This document shows, one piece after another, positions 7,898 through 15,882 of a stretch of 64,000 nucleotides of DNA. The stretch spans positions 62,001 to 126,000 of the forward strand of contig NZ_WOTD01000002.1 in NCBI RefSeq assembly GCF_011516885.1, written 5' to 3'. The notes below the pieces were generated by a model, which saw nothing but the letters and a program-made list of their open reading frames with translations, was not told the DNA's origin and searched no databases. Numbering within the stretch: the first letter of the stretch is position 1; every line of letters begins with the position of its first letter. Source of the DNA: Acetobacter lambici. GTDB lineage: Bacteria > Pseudomonadota > Alphaproteobacteria > Acetobacterales > Acetobacteraceae. Both the position numbers and the translations under genes were made by a program.

Positions 7898-9175
7898 ATG
7901 CCTGAGGTTGTTCTTGCGCATCAGGTTGATTTTGCAACGTGGCGCGCGGCTAGCAGGTACTTTGTGCTCGCAGGGGTTCTACCGCAGTCTTTGCGCTGGC
8001 GGGTTGCGACCACAACGCAGGACATAGCATGGTCCGTACCCTCCACTGATCATCCCCCAGCACAACCACCGCAGGTGTTTACTCTATCCCGCCGTTTTGT
8101 GGGGGTGCTGGGCGAGGCATTGCAGGCGCGTGCCCCCCGTCGGTTCGAACTCCTCTACCGCATTGTGTACCGTCTGGCGCATGAGGGGCTGGAGTTAACC
8201 AGCAGGCATGATCCAGACCTGCAACAACTCAGGCAGTATGTGTTGGCTGTCAGGGCGGATACGTTGCAGTTCCGGGAGGTTTTTTCCGCCTTTAGTGCGC
8301 AAGGGGCGCATAACGTCCTGCATCATGCGCCAGCGCAGTATATTCTGGAGGCTAACTCGCGTTACTGCATGGAGCGCAATGCGCGGTCGTGGCGGGTTGT
8401 GGCCCCTTACCGGCGGATGGAATGGGCTGGTGGCATACGCTTTGCCCCGGGAACTGATGTGGCGCCCAAGGAGGACGGCCTGCAATGGCAGGCGGATGGT
8501 ACTGGCGTGTGGCGTGGTTACAATCTGAGCGTATTGCCCCCGCACCGTAAGGATGTGGAGACCGCTCCCACCCTGGCTATGCTGGCCGCCCGCGCGATGG
8601 ACTGCCGGGTCTGCGGCCTATGGCAACCAGCATCCCGCACGGTTTTTGGTGAAGGGCCAGAGCATGCAGCCATTATGCTGGTTGGTGAACAGCCCGGTGA
8701 TCAGGAAGACCTACAGGGGCGGCCATTTGTTGGCCCTGCTGGGCAGATGCTGGATCATGCCTTGCGCGATGCCGGGCTAAACCGGGATCAGCTTTATGTG
8801 ACCAACGCGGTCAAACATTTTCATTTCACGTGGAACGGCACCCGCCGCCTGCACCAGAAGCCGGAGGCAGATCATATGGCTGCCTGCCGTGTATGGCTGG
8901 ATGCGGAGCGCCGCCTTGTTCAGCCAAAATTGATGGTCATGCTTGGGGTAACGGCTGCCCAGAGTGTTTTGCAAAAGCCGGTTACAATCTCGCGCACCCG
9001 CTCACGCCTGTTTCCACTGGAAGGGCAGGTGCAGGGATTGGTCACGGTGCATCCATCCTATCTGCTACGATTGCCCGATGAGGAGAGCAGGCAGCGGGAA
9101 TATGCACGATTTGTGGAAGACTTACGGCTGGCAGCCCAATACGTAGCCCAGCCGGGTAATGCAGAACAGGACTAG
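7898..9175 (+). CDS. udgX: UdgX-type uracil-DNA-binding/glycosylase protein fused to a TIGR03915-like domain
   Basis: 425 residues in two parts. Residues 1-215 resemble the 'putative DNA metabolism protein' domain (TIGR03915/DUF4130): RRFELLYRIVYRLAHEG, then a C-terminal part ending RRMEWAGGIRFAPG. From about 222 a family-4-like uracil glycosylase fold follows: C236xxC239, motif A GEQPGDQEDLQGRPFVGPAG (263-282), VTNAVKHFHFT, the UdgX loop RRLHQKP with H319, C330, and motif B HPSYLLR (385-391). In UdgX the loop histidine makes a covalent bond to the abasic site after uracil excision; H319 is in the equivalent place. Cysteines suggest a 4Fe-4S cluster. The usual radical-SAM partner gene is not adjacent. 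The MHAFVRF-type motif of the N-terminal domain is degenerate here. Confidence 0.88.
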   Translation: MPEVVLAHQVDFATWRAASRYFVLAGVLPQSLRWRVATTTQDIAWSVPSTDHPPAQPPQVFTLSRRFVGVLGEALQARAPRRFELLYRIVYRLAHEGLELTSRHDPDLQQLRQYVLAVRADTLQFREVFSAFSAQGAHNVLHHAPAQYILEANSRYCMERNARSWRVVAPYRRMEWAGGIRFAPGTDVAPKEDGLQWQADGTGVWRGYNLSVLPPHRKDVETAPTLAMLAARAMDCRVCGLWQPASRTVFGEGPEHAAIMLVGEQPGDQEDLQGRPFVGPAGQMLDHALRDAGLNRDQLYVTNAVKHFHFTWNGTRRLHQKPEADHMAACRVWLDAERRLVQPKLMVMLGVTAAQSVLQKPVTISRTRSRLFPLEGQVQGLVTVHPSYLLRLPDEESRQREYARFVEDLRLAAQYVAQPGNAEQD

Positions 9176-9184
9176 AGGGACGGG

Positions 9185-9475
9185 TTAGCCCGCATCTGCT
9201 TTATTGAGCCGTTGATGAAGCTCTTTGCCTGTTTTGAAAAAAGGAACCAGCTTTTTGCTGACCTTGACCTGTTCCCCGGTTTTGGGGTTGCGGCCCAGGC
9301 GTGGCTCTCTTTCCTTGACGGAAAAAGCGCCAAACCCGCGCAGCTCAACGCGGTTACCTGCTGCCAGGCTGCTTGTTATGCCACCAAAAACCGTATTCAC
9401 CAGCAGCGTAGCCTCTCTAAGCTGCAGGTGTGGGTTTTTCTCTATTAGAATGGCAATAAGTTCAGACCGCGTCAT
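9185..9475 (-). CDS. ihfB: Integration host factor subunit beta
   Basis: 96 residues of the HU/IHF family, starting [18 protein letters not shown] as IhfB proteins do, then [28 protein letters not shown], with the intercalating proline in RNPKTGE. Length and the N-terminal MTRSELI favour IHF-beta over HU. Together with IhfA (3895-4212) both halves of the heterodimer are encoded within about 5.6 kb. It converges on the UdgX-type gene, with stop codons 9 nt apart. Confidence 0.93.
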   Translation of the reverse strand: MTRSELIAILIEKNPHLQLREATLLVNTVFGGITSSLAAGNRVELRGFGAFSVKEREPRLGRNPKTGEQVKVSKKLVPFFKTGKELHQRLNKADAG

Positions 9476-9507
9476 AGAGCCCTCTGCCGAATAGGGTAGA
9501 GAATAAG

Positions 9508-9530
9508 GTCTGGCTCAATCTGTGCCAGAC
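9508..9530 (-). terminator. Hairpin between mucR and ihfB
   Basis: GTCTGGC and GCCAGAC make a 7-bp stem with a 9-nt loop downstream of mucR and upstream of ihfB on the minus strand. The following bases are only weakly T-rich, so it may end mucR transcripts or lie in the ihfB leader. Confidence 0.35.
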
Positions 9531-9627
9531 AGATGCAAGCATTCCGTTCTCTATGGCTGAGCGTCAAGATAAAAAATGCGTGACGGTCAGGCAGTAACGC
9601 CAGACCGCCAGAGCATTTGTCGCTATC

Positions 9628-10092
9628 TTAGGCAGTCGTTGCCTTTTTGCCGCGCTTTGCACGGCCTGACGTATCGTCATCATCTCCAGCGGCGTGGATC
9701 TTGCGGCCCAGACCGATTTCACGTGCCAGAGTGGAACGACGTTCCGCATAGTTGGGGGCAACCATGGGGTAGTCCGCAGGCAGGTTCCACCGTTCGCGGT
9801 ACTGCTCGGGGGACATACCATAGGCGCTCTGAAGATGACGCTTGAGCATCTTCAGTTTTTTACCGTCTTCAAGGCAGACGATATAGTCCGGGAATACCGA
9901 ACGTTTGACTGGAACAGCTGGCTGCAGTTTTTCTGGTTCGCTCTGCGGCTGGTCAGCCGTTTTGAGAGCCTGAAAAACGTCCTTGATCAGAACCGGAATA
10001 GCAGCAGGGTCCGTCTGGTTGTTGGAGACGTGCGCAGACACGATCTCGGATACAAGATCTAGGAGAGGCGAATAGTTCTGGATCTCACTCAT
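9628..10092 (-). CDS. mucR: MucR/Ros-family transcriptional regulator
   Basis: 154 residues from ATG 10092 (MSEIQNYSPLLDLVSEIV). The C-terminal half has the MucR/Ros zinc-finger region: DYIVCLEDGKKLKMLKRHLQSAYGMSPEQYRERWNLP, then YAERRSTLAREIGLGRK. As in other MucR proteins only one of the usual Cys pair is obvious. The end is basic (RAKRGKKATTA). MucR proteins are alphaproteobacterial global regulators of exopolysaccharide, motility and cell-cycle genes and bind AT-rich DNA in an H-NS-like way. The gene stands alone, with almost 490 bp of AT-rich non-coding DNA directly upstream, consistent with autoregulation. Confidence 0.93.
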   Translation of the reverse strand: MSEIQNYSPLLDLVSEIVSAHVSNNQTDPAAIPVLIKDVFQALKTADQPQSEPEKLQPAVPVKRSVFPDYIVCLEDGKKLKMLKRHLQSAYGMSPEQYRERWNLPADYPMVAPNYAERRSTLAREIGLGRKIHAAGDDDDTSGRAKRGKKATTA

Positions 10093-10129
10093 GACAGGCC
10101 TAATTAAAAATTCAGTGTGAATAATAAGA

Positions 10130-10158
10130 ACCATACTCAATTATTTAATCTTTGTGAA
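10130..10158 (-). promoter_or_regulatory. Possible sigma70-type promoter of mucR
   Basis: On the minus strand TTCACA (10158-10153) and TATGGT (10135-10130) are separated by 17 nt, matching the consensus hexamers at 5/6 and 4/6. Transcription would begin about 30 nt upstream of the mucR start codon. The surroundings are so AT-rich that chance matches are likely. Confidence 0.4.
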
Positions 10159-10519
10159 CTACCAATATACAAAAAAACAAAAATAAGATCCCACTGGTAT
10201 AAAATGTTGGAATGATCGGTTGATTTTTTTAGTATTTGAAGGAATTCGTATAAATTATTCGTAATGATTTGCTTAATAATTGTCGATAATTATACAGATG
10301 GCTCGTGGTCCCGCAGAGGCGGCTGATGTTCTGCTGGTTGTCTTGAGAATTATGAATTTTGATTAATTATAGTATGGTATTTTGGAATCAGCGTTGATCT
10401 GAACACATAAAAATAGCGAAAAAGACAGTCTGCTTTTTCAGAGTTTTCTGTTTCTTGTTAAGTATTGTGTTTTGGGAATGTCTGTAGCGCTTTTAGGTAA
10501 TGATGTTTTTTAATAAACC

Positions 10520-10558
10520 AAATCCCGGTCTCTTCGTGCAACGAAAAAACCGGGATTT
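10520..10558 (-). terminator. Terminator-like hairpin after the LysR gene
   Basis: A 10-bp perfect stem, AAATCCCGGT with ACCGGGATTT, encloses a loop that itself pairs (TTCGT/ACGAA). It lies 22 nt beyond the LysR stop. On the minus strand the downstream bases are mixed A/T rather than a T-run; on the plus strand TTTT follows. Probably ends the trxB/LysR transcripts. Confidence 0.55.
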
Positions 10559-10579
10559 TGAAATATTGTTCCGGCAAGC

Positions 10580-11461
10580 TTAACGGATACCGAGTTCGCT
10601 CATTAGAAAATCGCGGAATACGGCAACACGTTTGGAGCTGCGCAGTTCTTCTGGGTAGACAAAATAGGCATCTACCGTTGGGGTCGTAATTTCCGGCAGA
10701 ATCTGGATCAGGTCCGGAAACTTGCTTGCAGCATAAGACGGAATGGAGCCAATGCCCAAGCCCGCGGCAATGGCGGATGCCATGGCGGCCATGCTGTTGA
10801 CTTCCAGCCGTGCGGGGCGTGCGTGGCTGCTGACCTGCCCTGCGTCGGCCAACCAGTTGATGTGGGCGACTGGGGGATGGTGCTCACCAAACATAACAAG
10901 CTGGTGGTTTTTAATGTCTTCCAGGCTGGAAGGCATGCCGTGGCGTTCGATATACTGAGGTGCGGCAAAAATCGGCAGATTGAAGTCCGCCAGATGCCGC
11001 TGGATCAGGTCTGGCTGGCGTGGTGCATGCATCCGCACGGCCACGTCTGCCTCACGCATGCCCAGATCCAGATCATTGTCTTCCAGAATAAGGCAGATAT
11101 CGATTTCGGGGTTGGCTTCCATAAACTTATGGAGTCGTGGCATAAGCCAGCAGTTACCAAATCCTGTAGTGGTTGTGACCCGTAGGCGGCCTGCGGCTTT
11201 TTCCTTGCTTTCCGTCAGCAAGGTCTGTGTCATCTCCAGTTTGGAGAACACCTCCCGCACTGTTTTGTGCAAGGTTTCCCCTTGCTCAGTCAGGATCAAT
11301 CCACGCGCATGGCGGTGGAATAGGGGTACCTGAAGAACATCTTCCAGCGCAGAAATCTGTCTGGATACGGCAGACTGGCTTAGGTTAAGCACATCCCCCG
11401 CGTGGGTAAAGGAACCGGCTTCCGCTACGGCATGGAAAACCCGGAGTTTGTCCCAGTCCAC
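10580..11461 (-). CDS. LysR-family transcriptional regulator
   Basis: 293 residues starting with GTG at 11461, preceded by a perfect AGGAGG at 5 nt. The N-terminal winged helix reads LRVFHAVAEAGSFTHAGDVLNLSQSAVSRQISALE, followed by a LysR substrate-binding domain (from about residue 92) with RLRVTTTTGFGNCWLMPRL and ADVAVRMHAPRQPDL. It resembles GcvA/AmpR-like members, but the effector is unknown. LysR genes are usually divergent from a target; this one is instead downstream of trxB on the same strand, with its own promoter and a 22-bp palindrome in the 103-bp gap. Confidence 0.93.
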   Translation of the reverse strand: MDWDKLRVFHAVAEAGSFTHAGDVLNLSQSAVSRQISALEDVLQVPLFHRHARGLILTEQGETLHKTVREVFSKLEMTQTLLTESKEKAAGRLRVTTTTGFGNCWLMPRLHKFMEANPEIDICLILEDNDLDLGMREADVAVRMHAPRQPDLIQRHLADFNLPIFAAPQYIERHGMPSSLEDIKNHQLVMFGEHHPPVAHINWLADAGQVSSHARPARLEVNSMAAMASAIAAGLGIGSIPSYAASKFPDLIQILPEITTPTVDAYFVYPEELRSSKRVAVFRDFLMSELGIR

Positions 11462-11487
11462 GCACGCCTCCTGCTAAATTGACTGAA

Positions 11488-11516
11488 ATTACAAAAGCAC
11501 AATACCATGCTTTCAA
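11488..11516 (-). promoter_or_regulatory. Promoter of the LysR gene
   Basis: Minus-strand TTGAAA (11516-11511) and TGTAAT (11493-11488) with exactly 17 nt between, 5/6 matches at the -10 and 4/6 at the -35. It lies 26 nt before the GTG start codon and just downstream of a perfect palindrome, so the LysR gene need not depend on trxB transcription. Confidence 0.65.
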
Positions 11517-11523
11517 AGCTACT

Positions 11524-11545
11524 ACGTGCAGTAATTACTGCACGT
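11524..11545. promoter_or_regulatory. Perfect 22-bp palindrome upstream of the LysR promoter
   Basis: The half-sites are ACGTGCAGTAA and TTACTGCACGT with no spacer. Pairing extends to 11521-11548 if one T/G pair is allowed. The centre falls roughly 50 nt upstream of the expected LysR transcription start. No T-run follows on either strand, so a protein-binding site is favoured over an intrinsic terminator. Confidence 0.6.
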
Positions 11546-11564
11546 GGTCAAGGTATGGGCAGCC

Positions 11565-12518
11565 TTACGTTTTGGGCACTTCTGCCAGATACCGTTCCGC
11601 GTCCAGTGCAGCCATGCATCCGGTGCCTGCGGCTGTTACCGCCTGACGGTATATTTTGTCCTGTACATCCCCTGCGGCAAACACACCGCGGACAGATGTG
11701 CGGGTCGTTCCGGGGGTGGTCTCAATATACCCTTCGGCATCAAGTGCCAGTTGGCCTTTAAAAATCCCGGTAGTGGGGGCGTGCCCAATGGCAATGAACA
11801 GGCCATCGGTTTCGACCGTGCTTTCGCTCTGGTCCTTGAGATTGCGCAGGCGCACGGCGCAGACAACCTCTGGTGTGCCAGTGGCCAGAATGTCTTCCAC
11901 CTCGCTGTTCCAGATGACCGAAACTTTGGGGTGGCTGAACAGCCGGTCCTGCAGAATTTTTTCGGCACGCAGGGAGTCGCGGCGGTGGATCAGGGTTACG
12001 TGGGAGGCGTGGTGGGTCAGGTATAGTGCTTCTTCCACTGCGGTATTGCCACCGCCAACCACCGCAACCTTTTTACCGCGATAGAAAAAACCATCGCATG
12101 TTGCGCAGGCGGAAACACCACCACCCTGCAAGCGCTTTTCGCTTGGCAGGCCAAGCCAGCGTGCCTGTGCGCCGGTCGCAACAATAACGGCTTTTGCCAT
12201 ATATATGGTGCCGGAATCCCCGATCAGCCGGAAGGGAGAACCGGTGCCGAAGTCCACTTCGGTAATAATGTCGTATTCAATACGTGTGCCAACGTTCAGC
12301 GCCTGTTCGGCCATTTGTTCCATCAGCCACGGCCCCTGCACGGCTTTGGCAAAGCCGGGGTAGTTTTCCACGTCTGTTGTAATGGTCAGTTGCCCGCCCG
12401 GTTGTAACCCCGCCACCAGAACGGGAGACAGGTTGGCGCGCGCCGCGTAAATGGCCGCAGTGTAGCCTGCAGGGCCTGCGCCAATAACAAGCAGATCGGT
12501 CGTGATGGTCTCAGTCAT
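11565..12518 (-). CDS. trxB: Thioredoxin-disulfide reductase
   Basis: 317 residues from ATG 12518 ([20 protein letters not shown]); a TTG start 18 nt upstream is less likely. FAD-binding GxGPAG lies at residues 13-18, the redox pair is C138-A-T-C141, NADPH-binding [11 protein letters not shown] follows, and GVFAAGDV sits near the C terminus. The enzyme passes electrons from NADPH to thioredoxin in the cytosol. Length is typical for low-molecular-weight TrxB. It precedes the LysR gene on the same strand; a redox link between the two is only a guess. Confidence 0.97.
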   Translation of the reverse strand: MTETITTDLLVIGAGPAGYTAAIYAARANLSPVLVAGLQPGGQLTITTDVENYPGFAKAVQGPWLMEQMAEQALNVGTRIEYDIITEVDFGTGSPFRLIGDSGTIYMAKAVIVATGAQARWLGLPSEKRLQGGGVSACATCDGFFYRGKKVAVVGGGNTAVEEALYLTHHASHVTLIHRRDSLRAEKILQDRLFSHPKVSVIWNSEVEDILATGTPEVVCAVRLRNLKDQSESTVETDGLFIAIGHAPTTGIFKGQLALDAEGYIETTPGTTRTSVRGVFAAGDVQDKIYRQAVTAAGTGCMAALDAERYLAEVPKT

Positions 12519-12722
12519 GCCAGAAGAGTTCCCCAAAGCAAGAAGTGCGGGTGCAGTTTATGCCGCGCAAGCATGGTCCAGAATGTATTGGAGAAAAGGA
12601 TATGACGGGTGACTTGGCGTTGAGCAAGAGTTGAGAGTTGAGTTTGCGGCATGGCGGGGAGCGTGGCATATACTCCCCACTCTTTCTGGGAGTTGCATCT
12701 TGCACAGGATAGGTCGGATAAG

Positions 12723-13208
12723 GTGACGGATCTGGACGCTGTTGATCTTCGTATCGTAGCCGAGTTGCAGGATGACGGTCGCATGACCAATGTCGAACTG
12801 GCCCGGCGTGTTGGTATTTCCGCCCCCCCATGTCTGCGGCGTGTGCGCAGGCTGGAGGAGGAAGGCGTTATTCGTGGCTATCACGCCCAGCCCGATGCAA
12901 CCGCCCTTGGCTGGCCGATTATCTTTTTTGCGCTGATCGGGCTGGATAGTCAGAAGGAAACGGTGCTTTCCGCCTTTGAACGCCAGCTGGCCGAATGGCC
13001 CGAGGTGCGTGAATGCCACATGATTCGGGGTGGGGGGGACTTTCTCGTCCGCCTGATCGCGCGTGACGCGGCGCACGAAAACCTGCTGACACGGCAGTTG
13101 ACGGAAGCCGCGCACGTTATTCGGGTGCAGACATTGCAGACCATCCGGACCAGCCTGGAACGCAAGGGTGTGCCCCTTCCTGGTATTAAGGAAGGAACGC
13201 CGGAGTAA
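12723..13208 (+). CDS. Lrp/AsnC-family transcriptional regulator
   Basis: 161 residues from the GTG at 12723, which puts the helix-turn-helix at the expected place (LDAVDLRIVAELQDDGRMTNVELARRVGISAPPCLRRV); the frame is open to 12651 upstream. A RAM/AsnC effector domain follows with PEVRECHMIRGGGDFLVRL. Lrp proteins bind amino acids and form octamers that wrap DNA. The stop codon overlaps the next start as TAATG, so this regulator is translationally coupled to the glycosyltransferase gene that follows, an uncommon pairing. Confidence 0.92.
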   Translation: MTDLDAVDLRIVAELQDDGRMTNVELARRVGISAPPCLRRVRRLEEEGVIRGYHAQPDATALGWPIIFFALIGLDSQKETVLSAFERQLAEWPEVRECHMIRGGGDFLVRLIARDAAHENLLTRQLTEAAHVIRVQTLQTIRTSLERKGVPLPGIKEGTPE

Positions 13209-14329
13209 TGCCCGCCCAGAGTCTGGCTGAGGGTGGTGCGGCAGGCGGGCCTGAAATCAGTATTATTGTACCGTGTTATAATGAGGTCGCCAATGTGGCG
13301 CCGCTTGTTGGCATGCTTGAATCTATTATGGCAGGTCGTCGTTGGGAAGTTATTTTTGTCGACGATAATTCGCCAGATGGAACAACAGGCGCGGTCTGTG
13401 CGCAGGCCGCGCGCAAGGCGTATGTACGTGGTATCTGCCGCATTGGACGCAGGGGTCTGTCCACTGCGGTGATTGAAGGCGTGTTGTCCTCCTCCGCGCA
13501 GATCGTGGCGGTTATGGATGGTGACCTCCAGCACGATGAAAGCCGCCTGATCGCCTTGATCGATGCCGTAGCCAGTGGCGATTGTGAGGTTGCCGTGGGT
13601 AGTCGCCACGTTGAAGGTGGGAGTAACGCAGGGCTTGCCAACGCATGGCGGCATGCCCTGTCGGATAGTGGCATATGGCTGGCGCAGCGGTTTTTGCCGG
13701 TCAGTCTGACAGACCCCATGAGCGGCTTTTTTGCATTACGGCGGGAAACATTCGTGGCTATCGCGCCACGTCTGTCGGGGACTGGGTTCAAAATTCTCCT
13801 CGACCTGCTGCTTTCAGCGGAAAAACCGCTCAGTGTGCGCGAAATTGACTGCGGATTCAGGCCCCGCGTGGCGGGCGAGTCCAAGCTGGATGCATTGGTC
13901 ATGCTCCAGTTTGCGGCTCTTCTTCTGGAAAAAACATCCCGTGGGCTGGTGCCCCTGCGTTTTGTGGCGTTCTGCATAGTCGGGCTGGCCGGGGTTGGGG
14001 CCAATCTGGGCGTCATGCATCTGGTCCGGCTCTGTGGGGTACATTTTTCCACAGCACAGGCCATAGGCACGGTTGCTGCCATGGTTGTGAACTTTTCCCT
14101 CGACAATAATTTTACGTACAGGGACCGGCGGCTGCGTGGCCAAAGCTGCGTGTGGGGGCTGCTTTTGTTTATGCTGGTCTGCTCGGTTGGCGCTCTGGCC
14201 GATGTGGGTGTTGCGCATCTGATGTACGCACAAAGTTACCGGGTGAATGAGGCCAGTCTGGCCGGGGCCGTGCTGGCCGTGGTCTGGAATTACGCCATGT
14301 CCTCCACAATCATCTGGAGAACCCGGTAA
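13208..14329 (+). CDS. Polyprenyl-phosphate glycosyltransferase (GT2, DPM1-like) with GtrA domain
   Basis: 373 residues. The GT2 part (about 15-240) has IIVPCYNEVANV, the nucleotide-binding VDDNSPDGT (51-59) and the metal site D104-G-D106 in MDGDLQHDES. From about 246 a GtrA-like four-helix membrane domain begins (LRFVAFCIVGLAGVGANLGV). Such proteins load a sugar, often mannose or glucose, on undecaprenyl phosphate, while GtrA helps flip the product. The next gene is a GT39-type transferase that uses lipid-linked sugars, so donor synthesis and transfer are paired. The acceptor is unknown; lipid A, hopanoid, protein or surface glycan are all possible. Confidence 0.9.
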   Translation: MPAQSLAEGGAAGGPEISIIVPCYNEVANVAPLVGMLESIMAGRRWEVIFVDDNSPDGTTGAVCAQAARKAYVRGICRIGRRGLSTAVIEGVLSSSAQIVAVMDGDLQHDESRLIALIDAVASGDCEVAVGSRHVEGGSNAGLANAWRHALSDSGIWLAQRFLPVSLTDPMSGFFALRRETFVAIAPRLSGTGFKILLDLLLSAEKPLSVREIDCGFRPRVAGESKLDALVMLQFAALLLEKTSRGLVPLRFVAFCIVGLAGVGANLGVMHLVRLCGVHFSTAQAIGTVAAMVVNFSLDNNFTYRDRRLRGQSCVWGLLLFMLVCSVGALADVGVAHLMYAQSYRVNEASLAGAVLAVVWNYAMSSTIIWRTR

Positions 14330-14331
14330 TC

Positions 14332-15801
14332 TTGGGTGGTGGCCAACCACGGTACGCGTATTGGGCTGTCGGGCTTGCGCTTGTTACCCTTGTGCGCCTT
14401 GTGCTGGCAGCGTGGATGCCACTCTCCCCCGACGAGGCCTATTACCGCATATGGGCGCTAGCCCCTGCCGGGGGGTATTTTGACCATCCCTTCATGGTGG
14501 CGGTGTGGGCGCGTGTGGGAATGCTCATTGCGGGGGATACCGCTCTGGGCGTGCGCCTTATGGGGCCGTTATCGGCCTGCCTTGGCACGGTCCTGATTGT
14601 TCAGGCTGCCTATTGCTGGCTGCACAGCCCCGGTACGCAGGAGCAGGCGCGCACAGGGGCTGTGCGCGCAGGTGTTCTGCTTAATGGCACTCTGGGCGTT
14701 GGTCTGGGCACTCTGGTTATGACCCCGGATACACCTGTGCTCCTGTTTGTGGCGCTCCTGCTCTGGGGGCTGGTCCATGCCTGTGTGGAGCGGCGGCGGT
14801 GGATGTGGCTGGTTGTGGGACTGGCCGCAGGTCTGGGGTTTGACAGTAAATATACAATGCTTCTGCCCTTGGCCGGGCTGGTCGTGTGGCTGTTTGCTAC
14901 AAGGCCGGGGCGTGTGTGGCTGCGTACGCCGTGGCCTGTCGGGGCTGCTCTTGTGGCGGTCGTGTGTACAACGCCGGTTATCTGGTGGAACGCACGGCAT
15001 GGCTGGGCCAGCTTTCTCAAGCAAGGGGGGCGGGTAGGTGACTGGAACCCTACGCGCGCCTTGAGCTTTATGGGCGAGTTGCTGGGTGGGCAGGTCGGGC
15101 TGGCAACCCCGTTGATTTTTTTGTTTTTTGTAGCCGGAATGTGGTTGTTATGGGCGCGGCGGGACAGTTTTGCCATGCTGCTGCTGTGCATGATCGTGCT
15201 GCCCGTGGTCGTGTTTGTGCAGCATGCTTTGGGTGCGCGGGTGCAGGCTAACTGGCCTGTGGTGCTTTATCCCGTTCTGGCTCTGGCGGCTGCGCGGGTG
15301 GTCTGGCCGTGGTGGAAAGCCGCTGCTTTTCTGGGTTTCGGGCTTGCCGGGGTGGTGTGTGTGCAGGCGGCATTCATGCCGGTCCGCCTCTCCCCCCATT
15401 TGGATGTGACCTTGCGGCAGGTGGGGGGGTGGCCAGCGTTTGCCCGCTCTGTGTCTGCCCATGTGCCCAAAGATTTTCCCCTTGTTGCGGATGAATATGG
15501 TCTGGCATCCGAACTGGCGTTTTATGCGCCTGAGCGCACCGTAATGGGGGTTGAGCCGCGCTGGGAGCTGTTTGCGCTCCCCCGGCCTGCCTGTGGCGCG
15601 CAGGCTTATCTTGTGCTCAGTCACCGTCGGCAGGGACCACCGGATGCACGGTTTTTTGAGGTGCTGGATACATTGCCTGATCAGGTGCGCGCGCGCCGGG
15701 GCGTTGTGGCGGATACCTATTCCCTTTTCCATGTTCGCCTGCGTTGCCCAACTCCGGGGGAGATGCGCGATGCAGCCTTGCTCCCCGGCCATGCGCTCTA
15801 G
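14332..15801 (+). CDS. GT39/ArnT-like membrane glycosyltransferase
   Basis: 489 residues beginning at a TTG (14332) just after the previous stop; the start is uncertain, though little of the N-terminal helix would be lost with a later one. It has about 10-12 hydrophobic helices. The first periplasmic loop carries the catalytic acidic pair in PLSPDEAYYRIW (D34, E35) and the GGYFDHPFM motif near residues 48-56, both typical of PMT_2/ArnT-like enzymes. These use polyprenyl-phosphate sugars to modify periplasmic acceptors. It forms an operon with the GT2-GtrA gene, which likely provides its donor. Confidence 0.9.
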   Translation: MGGGQPRYAYWAVGLALVTLVRLVLAAWMPLSPDEAYYRIWALAPAGGYFDHPFMVAVWARVGMLIAGDTALGVRLMGPLSACLGTVLIVQAAYCWLHSPGTQEQARTGAVRAGVLLNGTLGVGLGTLVMTPDTPVLLFVALLLWGLVHACVERRRWMWLVVGLAAGLGFDSKYTMLLPLAGLVVWLFATRPGRVWLRTPWPVGAALVAVVCTTPVIWWNARHGWASFLKQGGRVGDWNPTRALSFMGELLGGQVGLATPLIFLFFVAGMWLLWARRDSFAMLLLCMIVLPVVVFVQHALGARVQANWPVVLYPVLALAAARVVWPWWKAAAFLGFGLAGVVCVQAAFMPVRLSPHLDVTLRQVGGWPAFARSVSAHVPKDFPLVADEYGLASELAFYAPERTVMGVEPRWELFALPRPACGAQAYLVLSHRRQGPPDARFFEVLDTLPDQVRARRGVVADTYSLFHVRLRCPTPGEMRDAALLPGHAL

Positions 15802-15882
15802 ACCATGGTGTTTGCGTGTTGATCTGAAACAAGGCAGGATGGCCGGCAATCGCTTTGCCAGCAGGAACAGGAACCCGAGTTT

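Larger units (their letters stand above)
10093..10579. other. AT-rich intergenic region upstream of mucR
   Basis: About 490 bp without a credible gene, visibly far more AT-rich than its surroundings, with runs such as AAAAAAACAAAAATAA and TTAATTATAG. It lies between the mucR start and the LysR gene's stop, so it serves mucR on one side and transcript termination on the other. It contains a probable mucR promoter (10130-10158), a small hairpin GAAAAAG/CTTTTTC (10418-10439) and a longer terminator-like hairpin (10520-10558). An unannotated small RNA in this stretch cannot be excluded. Confidence 0.7.
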
